Under the pieces are notes generated by a model that saw only the letters and a program-made list of their open reading frames with translations, was not told the origin of the DNA and made no database searches. Of a stretch of DNA of 7,794 nucleotides, positions 1 to 5,129 are shown in pieces (position 1 is the stretch's first letter; the number at the start of each line of letters is the position of its first letter). Source of the DNA: Oscillospiraceae bacterium (GTDB taxonomy: Bacteria; Bacillota; Clostridia; Oscillospirales; Oscillospiraceae); the NCBI GenBank assembly GCA_020025675.1, contig JAHHRS010000066.1, positions 1 to 7,794 of the forward strand. Reading direction: 5' to 3'. Both the position numbers and the translations under genes were made by a program.

Positions 1-330
1 GAGGCTCTGAAACAGGGAGATTTCAAAAGATTTTTGAACCTTGTTTCCGATTCCGGAAAATCTTCATGGGAGCTTTTGCAGAATGTAATTCCGGAAGGCA
101 GAACAGCCAAACAGGAAATGGCCTTTGCGCTGGCTGTAACTGAGCATCTATTAAACGGAGAAGGTGCTGTCAGAGTTCATGGCGGTGGCTTTGCAGGTAC
201 TGTTCAGGCCTTTGTCCCAAACCCTTTGCTTTCGGATTTTTGCATGGGTATAGAAAAAGTTTTGGGGAAAGGCAGCTGTCATGTGCTGTCTATAAGACCT
301 GAGGGCGGAATACTCTTAGAAGAATGTTGA
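1..330 (+). CDS. galK: Galactokinase, C-terminal part (5' end outside window)
   Basis: The reading frame is open from base 1 to a TGA at 328-330 and gives 109 residues of a protein whose start lies upstream of the window. The stretch VHGGGFAGTVQAFVP is the C-terminal glycine-rich GHMP-kinase motif, and this variant (RVHGGGFAGT.QAF) is typical of galactokinases. It is followed by the usual ending, a G-K-G-x-C-x-V-L-x-I-R-P-x-G-G pattern. Galactokinase phosphorylates galactose at C1 with ATP in the cytoplasm as the first step of the Leloir pathway. The catalytic N-terminal motifs cannot be checked here. No T-tract hairpin follows the stop, so where the transcript ends is unclear. The next gene starts 412 bases on behind its own promoter. 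Another GHMP sugar kinase is possible but less likely. Confidence 0.9.
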   Translation, partial: EALKQGDFKRFLNLVSDSGKSSWELLQNVIPEGRTAKQEMAFALAVTEHLLNGEGAVRVHGGGFAGTVQAFVPNPLLSDFCMGIEKVLGKGSCHVLSIRPEGGILLEEC

Positions 331-411
331 CACTAAACCCCGAAGTTAAAGAAAAGGAATACCTTTGCCCCATAGTGTGCTTCTTATAAAACTTGAGGTT
401 TCGGCCGTGTT

Positions 412-441
412 TTGAACGGACTTTTAAAGCGCATTTATAAT
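412..441 (+). promoter_or_regulatory. Possible distal SigA-type promoter
   Basis: TTGAAC (412-417) and a perfect TATAAT (436-441) are separated by 18 bases. If used, it would give the transporter mRNA a leader of about 295 bases. The -35 matches only 4 of 6 positions in an AT-rich region, so this may be chance. Confidence 0.3.
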
Positions 442-493
442 CTCTATTTAAAAAAACGGTTTATCTGCTTTTTCTTTTATTTATCCACAATTT

Positions 494-508
494 TTGCATA
501 CAATGCAA
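494..508. repeat. 15-base inverted repeat, operator-like
   Basis: TTGCAT and ATGCAA are perfect inverted copies separated by ACA. The repeat lies about 80 bases upstream of the main promoter's -35, a possible upstream regulator site. No family can be assigned, and short repeats like this arise by chance in AT-rich DNA. Confidence 0.3.
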
Positions 509-576
509 TTCGTCTAAAAATTGCTCTTTCACTTTAGCGATTTCTATTGAAATCTCCATATTTAATAAAAGTGTGG

Positions 577-590
577 AAAAAGCGCTTGCA
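577..590. promoter_or_regulatory. LacI/GalR-family operator-like site on the -35 box
   Basis: The LacI-family pattern TGxAAxCGxTTxCA fits these bases at the central AA, CG and TT and at the right-hand CA, but the left TG is replaced by AA. The conserved AGCGCT core is at 581-586 and the right half (CGCTTGCA) is complete. The site overlaps the -35 element (586-591), which would suit repression. It also resembles a degenerate CcpA cre site. No matching regulator gene is in the window. Confidence 0.35.
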
Positions 591-613
591 AATCTCCTAT
601 ATGCGGGTATAAT
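586..613 (+). promoter_or_regulatory. SigA-type promoter of the NSS transporter
   Basis: TTGCAA (586-591) and a perfect TATAAT (608-613) are 16 bases apart. The expected start point is near 620, giving a leader of about 123 bases before the ATG at 743. That is much longer than the leaders of the other genes here, which are about 15-30 bases. Confidence 0.7.
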
Positions 614-626
614 GAAAAACAATTTT

Positions 627-740
627 ATTTTGCACACTGTTAAAGTTTACCGATTTAAATGGGGGTAGAGCGGTAATCTTCTTTTAGGATCTCTAAATTT
701 TTCCGAAGGTGTGCAGAATTTTGTAAAAGGAGAGGAAAAA
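627..740 (+). promoter_or_regulatory. Candidate structured leader RNA with anti-Shine-Dalgarno
   Basis: Seen in the sequence: an 11-bp closing helix pairs 627-637 with 709-719, with 7 bp perfect at TGCACAC/GTGTGCA and one G-U. Inside it, TACCG (648-652) pairs CGGTA (671-675), and TAGAG (666-670) pairs CTCTA (691-695). Together these form an H-type pseudoknot with no base between the two helices. A small hairpin ATCTT/AGGAT (676-680 with 686-690) fills the remaining loop. The hairpin strand TCTTCTTTT (677-685) can instead pair all nine bases, one G-U, with AAAAGGAGA (725-733), which covers the ribosome binding site. TTTTTCC (698-704) can also pair GGAAAAA (734-740). The architecture suggests a translation-controlling riboswitch or protein-binding leader. 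I recognise no known riboswitch class, and pairings were found by eye only. Confidence 0.42.
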
Positions 741-742
741 AG

Positions 743-2077
743 ATGAATACTAATTCACGCAGCCAGTGGGCCACAAAGATGGGCTTTATTCTGGCAACTG
801 CAGGCGCAGCCATCGGTCTTGGCAATCTCTGGAAGTTTCCCTATCTTATGGGACGTAACGGCGGCTTTGCCTTCCTTATAGTCTACTTAATATTTATAGT
901 AGTACTGGGCCTGCCCGTAATGATAACAGAGATGAGTATAGGCCGTATGACCCAGCAAAACCCGGTGAATGCCTATAAGACCATGAACAAAAAGGCTTCA
1001 TTCATAGGCATAATAAGTGTTCTTGCTCCCTTCCTTATACTTTCATATTACAGCGTTGTGGGCGGTTGGATATTAAAGTACATAGTTTCCTATGCAGCAA
1101 ATCTTGCAGCCCCCGCAGATTTCGGAGCCTACATTGCAGACCCCGTTCAGCCTGTTGTATGGCATGTGGTCTTTATGCTCTGCACCATGTTTATTTGCTA
1201 TTTTGGTACAAAGGGAATTGAGAAAGCCTCAAAAGTAATGATGCCGGCTCTGTTTATTCTCCTTATTATAATTATTATTCGTTCCGTGACTCTTCCGGGA
1301 GCTGCGGAAGGCTTAAAATTTGTTTTTGTCCCGGGCAATTCTCACCTCACATTTAAAGGCGCTACCGAAGCTATGGGACAGGTGTTTTATTCTCTAAGCC
1401 TTGGCATGGGTATTACCATTACCTACGGAAGTTATCTCAGAAAGGAAGAAAATATTCCTAAGAACTGCGTAAACGTTGCTATGCTTGACACCTTGGCCGC
1501 TTTATTGGCCGGTATTGCCATTTTCCCTGCGGTTTTTGCCCTTGGCATGGAACCGGCCCAAGGCCCCAGCCTTATTTTCGGAACTCTTCCGGGCGTATTT
1601 GAAAGAATGCTGGGCGGGCCCGTTTTCGCTATTTTATTCTTCATTCTCATGTTTTTTGCCGCTCTCACCAGCTCCATTGCGCTTTTAGAGTGCGTTGTGT
1701 CCTTTGTGCATGAAAACTGGCATTGGAACCGCAAGGCTGCAGTATTTACGGTAGGTACCGCTATCACGCTTCTCGGTTTCCCCAGTGCTATGAGTTTTGG
1801 TCCTCTTGCGGATTTTACCATTCTGGGGTACTCATTCTTTGACTTTATGGGTGTTATTACCGATAACCTGCTTATGCCTTTGGCCGGACTTTCAATGTGC
1901 ATATTTGTAGGCTGGTTCTGGGGTCCCGGAAAGCTTATTGCACATATTGAGGAAAACGGCATTAAATTTAAGCTGCAAAAAGCTTGGATTTGGGCTATCC
2001 GCATAGTTGCCCCCATTATGGTTCTTGCAGTAATGGTTACAGGATTTATAAACGTTTATAACTTTATAACAGGCTAA
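743..2077 (+). CDS. Sodium-dependent NSS/SNF family amino acid or amine transporter
   Basis: This 444-residue polytopic membrane protein belongs to the neurotransmitter:sodium symporter family (LeuT fold), which couples Na+ entry to uptake of amino acids or related compounds. TM1 carries the family signature AAIGLGNLWKFPY (about residues 22-34), and the conserved N-terminal gate residues R6 and W9 align with LeuT R5 and W8. TM6 has the FYSLSLGMG unwound motif. TM8 has ALTSS, where T309 and S310 match the Na2-site residues of LeuT. The length and single C-terminal hydrophobic end fit the 11-TM bacterial branch (Tyt1/MhsT-like) rather than 12 TM. A strong ribosome binding site (AAGGAGAGG, 727-735) sets the start. 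The substrate cannot be read from sequence; aromatic or hydrophobic amino acids are typical of this branch. It stands alone between a regulated-looking leader and a terminator. Confidence 0.93.
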   Translation: MNTNSRSQWATKMGFILATAGAAIGLGNLWKFPYLMGRNGGFAFLIVYLIFIVVLGLPVMITEMSIGRMTQQNPVNAYKTMNKKASFIGIISVLAPFLILSYYSVVGGWILKYIVSYAANLAAPADFGAYIADPVQPVVWHVVFMLCTMFICYFGTKGIEKASKVMMPALFILLIIIIIRSVTLPGAAEGLKFVFVPGNSHLTFKGATEAMGQVFYSLSLGMGITITYGSYLRKEENIPKNCVNVAMLDTLAALLAGIAIFPAVFALGMEPAQGPSLIFGTLPGVFERMLGGPVFAILFFILMFFAALTSSIALLECVVSFVHENWHWNRKAAVFTVGTAITLLGFPSAMSFGPLADFTILGYSFFDFMGVITDNLLMPLAGLSMCIFVGWFWGPGKLIAHIEENGIKFKLQKAWIWAIRIVAPIMVLAVMVTGFINVYNFITG

Positions 2078-2082
2078 AATGT

Positions 2083-2115
2083 AAAAAAAGCAATGCTTTC
2101 GGGCATTGCTTTTTT
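2083..2115 (+). terminator. Intrinsic terminator of the NSS transporter gene
   Basis: GCAATGC (2090-2096) pairs perfectly with GCATTGC (2103-2109) around a TTTCGG loop, and flanking A and T runs extend the stem and provide the T-tract. It starts 5 bases after the stop codon. Confidence 0.92.
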
Positions 2116-2116
2116 A

Positions 2117-2145
2117 TTGCAATGATTTTTCTACTATGTTATAAT
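2117..2145 (+). promoter_or_regulatory. Strong SigA-type promoter with extended -10
   Basis: TTGCAA (2117-2122) and a perfect TATAAT (2140-2145) are spaced 17 bases, with a TGT extended -10 at 2137-2139. It begins just after the preceding terminator. The expected start point is near 2152, leaving about 16 bases before the ATG at 2168. A TTG at 2147 lies upstream of that start point, which rules it out as the initiation codon. Confidence 0.75.
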
Positions 2146-2167
2146 TTTGAAAAAAGTGAGGTGTCAA

Positions 2168-3076
2168 ATGAAAAAACGGAAATATTCATTTTACATAATT
2201 ATAGCGCTGTTTCTTGTAATGCAGATCTATTCCATAAGCCGGATAAACAGTTTAAACCATCAGCTGAACAATCTGGAAAACACCCTTATGCACTATCAGG
2301 ATTCCATTGTGCATATAACAGACGGGATTTCCACAAGTGTAAATTCTGCACTGGAACAGCAGGTAAGCATTATAGCCTCTTGCAGTTATGAAATCGGGAA
2401 CCCCGACACTGAGGCTCTTACAATTCCCGTAACATTCCGCATTCAGCCTAAACAGCTAACCGACAGCACTGCCGTTTCTCTTAAATTTGACAATGATATT
2501 GTGGCTATGGAACGACAGGGTTCAGAATTTATTCTGACATATAATTTCGGCCTTGCAAACAGCGTCTCCCCCACTGTTATAATTGAGGATAAGGGTGTTT
2601 CTCAGTTTGAGCAGAACATGAATTTATTCATATATGACCTTAAATCTCAGATATTTCCACAGAAATCTCCGCAGTTCTCCGGTTCACGGGGCTACACAGG
2701 TCAGAAGCCAAATTACAACATAAAAGGGTCAATATATATAGACGGTTACAGTCCTGTGGCTCAGTGCGATAACGGTGTAAACGTTCTCACTGAGGCAAAG
2801 TACGTTGTCACCCTTGACGGTCAGGTTCTTTCCGAAAATGAGATTGACTTATCTTCCCCTGACCTTATTTACGGAATAGATATAGACGAAAGCTATAAAG
2901 TAGAGTCGGATCAGACCCTAAGTCTTACGGTTATAGCCGTAGATTCTCTGGGTTTTACTCACGAATATCCACTCTTTGTCTATAATAAAGAAGGTGTGGA
3001 AGAAGATATTATTGAAGGAGAAAAAATAACTGCCCCTGACGGAACGGTTGTTTTCGATGATATACACTACTACTAA
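2168..3076 (+). CDS. Membrane-anchored extracytoplasmic protein of unknown function, coiled-coil stalk
   Basis: I do not recognise the family. The 302-residue protein starts with a basic MKKRK and one hydrophobic segment (about residues 7-24) without a lipobox or clear cleavage site, so it is probably an N-terminal anchor with the rest outside. Residues I26, L29, L33, L36, L40, Y43, I47, I50 and I54 follow an exact 3-4 heptad spacing, predicting a parallel coiled-coil stalk and dimer or trimer. The remainder is rich in short alternating beta-type stretches and acidic residues, like Ig-type surface domains, and ends in an acidic tail. The ATG at 2168 is chosen because AGTGAGG (2155-2161) sits 6 bases upstream; an in-frame TTG at 2147 has no binding site and lies before the predicted transcript start. 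It is a single-gene unit with its own promoter and terminator. Confidence 0.8.
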   Translation: MKKRKYSFYIIIALFLVMQIYSISRINSLNHQLNNLENTLMHYQDSIVHITDGISTSVNSALEQQVSIIASCSYEIGNPDTEALTIPVTFRIQPKQLTDSTAVSLKFDNDIVAMERQGSEFILTYNFGLANSVSPTVIIEDKGVSQFEQNMNLFIYDLKSQIFPQKSPQFSGSRGYTGQKPNYNIKGSIYIDGYSPVAQCDNGVNVLTEAKYVVTLDGQVLSENEIDLSSPDLIYGIDIDESYKVESDQTLSLTVIAVDSLGFTHEYPLFVYNKEGVEEDIIEGEKITAPDGTVVFDDIHYY

Positions 3077-3081
3077 AAAGT

Positions 3082-3113
3082 AAAATCGGCGTGACTTTAA
3101 TCACGCCGATTTT
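3082..3113. terminator. Bidirectional intrinsic terminator between convergent genes
   Basis: A perfect 13-bp stem pairs 3082-3094 with 3101-3113 (core ATCGGCGTGA) around a six-base CTTTAA loop. T-rich tails follow on both strands: TTTTGTTTTCTTTTTT on plus and TTTTACTTTTTA on minus. It can end both the anchored-protein gene and the convergent kinase gene. Confidence 0.92.
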
Positions 3114-3174
3114 GTTTTCTTTTTTCCCTCATTAAAGGCAGAGGTCATTCACCATATTACAGCTTTTAATGATT

Positions 3175-4074
3175 TCAGCTTTTTTCTTTTAACTGTGCCG
3201 CCATAACGTCCGCCCGCACCGGAATACTTGCCGCAGCACCGTTTCTCGAAACCGCTAAAGCCGCCGCCTTTGAGGCCGCCTTCAATGCTTCCGGAACTGA
3301 TTTTCCCTCAGACACAAAGGCAAGAAAATAACCTGTAAAGGTGTCTCCCGCTCCTGTTGTGTCCACAGTCTCAACCTGAAAAATGCTCTGACGGAAGGTG
3401 CTTTCACTGTCCATGTACATTGCACCGTCACCGCCCAATGTGAGCACTATTTTCATTTCGGGGTATCTGCCCAAAAGCATGCGGCAGATTTCTTCCGGCT
3501 CTTTCCGGCCCGTAATCGCTCCGCCCTCAATTTCGTTTAAAATAAGGTACCGCACAGGGCTTAAATCCATTTTCATAAGATTTTCGTCAATAGGTGAAGG
3601 ATTTAAGGCAATTTCCATACCCTTCTCAGCAGCTTTTTCAATCAGATACTGCAGGAGATTAATTTCATTCTGCAGCAGCAGTATATCTCCCGCTGTAAAG
3701 TTATTAAAAGCTTCATCTATTTCTTCTTTCGTGTTTTCATAGTTTGCACCGTGGTTTAATATTATACAGTTTTCGCCGGAAGGTGCGACCTGAATTATTG
3801 CCGTGCCGGTAGAACTGCCGGAATTACGCAAAAAGCTTACGTCAGCACCGCTTTCTTCCAAAATATCCGACAGCCACTTGCCGTCAGCGCCGATTTTTCC
3901 CCCATGCCAGACCTTTGCTCCCGCTCTTGAGAGCGCAACTGACTGGTTTAAACCCTTTCCGCCGGGAAAACGCTCCATCTTAAACGCGGCAATAGTTTCT
4001 CCCGGCTGCACAAAATGAGGCATAGAGTAAACCATATCCACATTTAAAGAGCCGTAACTTAGAATTCTTTTCAT
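3175..4074 (-). CDS. rbsK: Ribokinase-like PfkB family sugar kinase
   Basis: This 299-residue cytoplasmic kinase has the PfkB order of motifs. GSLNVD is at residues 8-13 (N11 and D13 match ribose-binding residues of ribokinase), and GGKGLNQS at 38-45 is the first PfkB signature. LLLQNE ends at E137 with the substrate-contacting glutamate. DTTGAGD at 238-244 is the second signature and anion hole, with D244 the catalytic base. Near the C-terminus, GAAASIP matches the ribokinase GAxxSIP pattern. The length is close to E. coli RbsK. The expected reaction is ATP-dependent phosphorylation of D-ribose at O5. No ribose transporter, RbsD or RbsR lies beside it, so another pentose or nucleoside is possible. 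AAGGAG (4090-4085 on minus) lies 10 bases before the ATG, and a promoter with a perfect -35 precedes it. Confidence 0.85.
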   Translation of the reverse strand: MKRILSYGSLNVDMVYSMPHFVQPGETIAAFKMERFPGGKGLNQSVALSRAGAKVWHGGKIGADGKWLSDILEESGADVSFLRNSGSSTGTAIIQVAPSGENCIILNHGANYENTKEEIDEAFNNFTAGDILLLQNEINLLQYLIEKAAEKGMEIALNPSPIDENLMKMDLSPVRYLILNEIEGGAITGRKEPEEICRMLLGRYPEMKIVLTLGGDGAMYMDSESTFRQSIFQVETVDTTGAGDTFTGYFLAFVSEGKSVPEALKAASKAAALAVSRNGAAASIPVRADVMAAQLKEKS

Positions 4075-4097
4075 GTTCTCGTTTCTCCTTTTTACTG

Positions 4098-4135
4098 TAC
4101 TCCTGTATATATTCTACTCAGTCCCATACTCCTGT
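4098..4135 (-). repeat. Direct repeat ACAGGAGTA bracketing the kinase promoter
   Basis: Two identical nine-base copies (4135-4127 and 4106-4098 on minus) begin 29 bases apart. The first overlaps the end of the -35 box and the second covers the predicted transcription start. Their placement suits a regulator's operator, but no regulator is identifiable. Confidence 0.4.
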
Positions 4136-4138
4136 CAA
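4111..4138 (-). promoter_or_regulatory. SigA-type promoter of the ribokinase-like gene
   Basis: On the minus strand a perfect TTGACA (4138-4133) is followed after 16 bases by TAGAAT (4116-4111). The predicted start point is near 4104, about 30 bases before the ATG at 4074. Confidence 0.7.
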
Positions 4139-4206
4139 CAAATGTGCAGGAATACCCATTACAACTATGCATTTTCAGCATTTGCCATAAATAAATCGGA
4201 TTGTTT

Positions 4207-4971
4207 TTATATATGTTTACGGCTATTCTCCCGAAGCGCTTCCATAAATCCCACCGATTTCTCGCGACAGTGAAGTGATTCCGTAAATCTCGACGAATAC
4301 CAAAGATATATCATGTAAATGTACGGCATACCTAAATTAGTCTCAAGGAGAGAGTTTATAATGAGAGGCCGCAGTTTATCCGTAAAGCCGAAACCTGCAC
4401 TGCGCACACCGCCTATAAGCAGTCCTGCCTCCCAGCCGAACTGAACCAGAATTCCTATTGCCAGCAGCCAGAGCAGAGGCATTTTTTCATCTTTCTTTTT
4501 GTGGGCAAGATTCCAGATAATAACGAACAGATAGCCTGCAAAGAGCAGCGCCGCCATATAACCGTGGTATGCGCCGGTGGTGCGCTGAATAACTATGGGA
4601 GCGGCAGAACCTCCGAAAGTCTGAGTTAGCAGAGGGCAGCAGAACCACCAGAGGAGAATGAGGACTGACCATTCAAGAAGATTTTCGTCCTTTTGTATCC
4701 ACAGCCAAATCCACGCAAAATTGGTAAAGCCGTAGCTCATAGACATCCACAGCAGTACCCAGAAAAGGTTTCCGCCGGTAATGCTTCTTGAATGGCACAG
4801 CAGGTGAAAAATTCCGTAATCTACTATCATATATAAAATTCCCGCCAGAAAGCCAACTAAAACGGTCATATATTTCTTTTTCCAGATAAGAATTCCGGCA
4901 AAAATCAGTAAAAACCCAATATCCAGCCAGATATACAGCGGCTGAAAGCTTCTAAGGGCAATAGTCTCCAT
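4207..4971 (-). CDS. Polytopic membrane protein of unknown function, six to seven TM segments
   Basis: I do not recognise the family. The 254-residue protein has hydrophobic segments at about residues 12-30, 35-59, 69-92, 102-119, 134-157, 164-188 and 215-231, with basic KKK clusters at 31-33 and 158-160 that would face the cytoplasm. It is unusually rich in tryptophan. Charged or polar residues sit in or beside membrane segments (D51, H56, H136, E181), which could form a ligand or ion site. A good binding site (AGGAGG, 4985-4980 on minus) lies 8 bases before the ATG. The start is unambiguous. Downstream, 132 bases without a clear terminator separate it from the ribokinase-like gene on the same strand, so read-through into that gene is possible although the kinase has its own promoter. 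A transporter, sensor or integral membrane enzyme cannot be told apart. Confidence 0.8.
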   Translation of the reverse strand: METIALRSFQPLYIWLDIGFLLIFAGILIWKKKYMTVLVGFLAGILYMIVDYGIFHLLCHSRSITGGNLFWVLLWMSMSYGFTNFAWIWLWIQKDENLLEWSVLILLWWFCCPLLTQTFGGSAAPIVIQRTTGAYHGYMAALLFAGYLFVIIWNLAHKKKDEKMPLLWLLAIGILVQFGWEAGLLIGGVRSAGFGFTDKLRPLIINSLLETNLGMPYIYMIYLWYSSRFTESLHCREKSVGFMEALRENSRKHI

Positions 4972-4995
4972 AAGTTTATCCTCCTGTTTTTTAAC

Positions 4996-5024
4996 AGCAT
5001 ACTACCCAATCTGCCGCCGCGCAA
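4996..5024 (-). promoter_or_regulatory. Weak candidate promoter of the polytopic membrane protein
   Basis: On the minus strand TTGCGC (5024-5019) and TATGCT (5001-4996) are 17 bases apart, each matching 4 of 6 consensus positions. The predicted start near 4989 would leave a leader of about 18 bases that just contains the AGGAGG site. Confidence 0.3.
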
Positions 5025-5080
5025 TAGATAAAAGTTTTTTCTTCCCAATATAAAAAATTAATAAAACTAAAGCTTTTGTA

Positions 5081-5108
5081 TTGCTTTATTTTTTCAACCT
5101 GCTATGAT
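5081..5108 (+). promoter_or_regulatory. SigA-type promoter of the lipoprotein gene, extended -10
   Basis: TTGCTT (5081-5086) and TATGAT (5103-5108) are 16 bases apart, with TGC just before the -10 as an extended element. The predicted start near 5115 leaves about 15 leader bases, enough for the AAAGGAG site at 5117-5123. Confidence 0.6.
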
Positions 5109-5129
5109 AAATAAAAAAAGGAGAAAAAA

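Larger units (their letters stand above)
331..742. other. Long intergenic region between galK and the NSS transporter
   Basis: This 412-base AT-rich gap carries no credible gene. From left to right it holds a weak hairpin after galK (353-357 with 362-366, no T-tract), a possible upstream promoter (412-441), a 15-base inverted repeat (TTGCAT-ACA-ATGCAA, 494-508), and a 6-bp perfect hairpin (GATTTC-TATT-GAAATC, 539-554). A strong promoter (586-613) is overlapped by a LacI-type operator half. A leader of about 123 bases with extensive pairing potential follows. The promoter, operator and leader are listed separately. Confidence 0.7.

Noticed and set aside
353..366. Hairpin AAAGG-AATA-CCTTT after galK as a terminator
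   Set aside because: Only five base pairs, and it is followed by GCCCC instead of a T-tract.
691..719. CCGAAGG near the end of the transporter leader, reminiscent of the glycine riboswitch
   Set aside because: The rest of the glycine aptamer (GGAGAG/CUCUC helices, the CAGG element and correct order of helices) is absent, and the motif lies directly against the closing stem.
1432..2016. Minus-strand open frame of 194 codons inside the transporter gene
   Set aside because: It lies wholly within a well-conserved NSS gene, has no ribosome binding site, and the protein has no domain-like pattern.
2122..2391. Second plus-strand frame of 89 codons overlapping the anchored-protein gene
   Set aside because: It starts between the -35 and -10 of the promoter, upstream of the expected transcript, and overlaps the better gene.
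3130..3171. Inverted repeat CATTAAAGGC / GCTTTTAATG with a 22-base loop downstream of the kinase gene
   Set aside because: It has one G-U pair on the plus strand, which becomes an A-C mismatch on the minus strand, where the kinase mRNA would contain it, and there is no T-tract. The bidirectional terminator at 3082-3113 explains termination.
4073..4273. Plus-strand 66-codon frame over the kinase promoter region
   Set aside because: No ribosome binding site; it covers the minus-strand kinase promoter and the end of the polytopic membrane protein gene.
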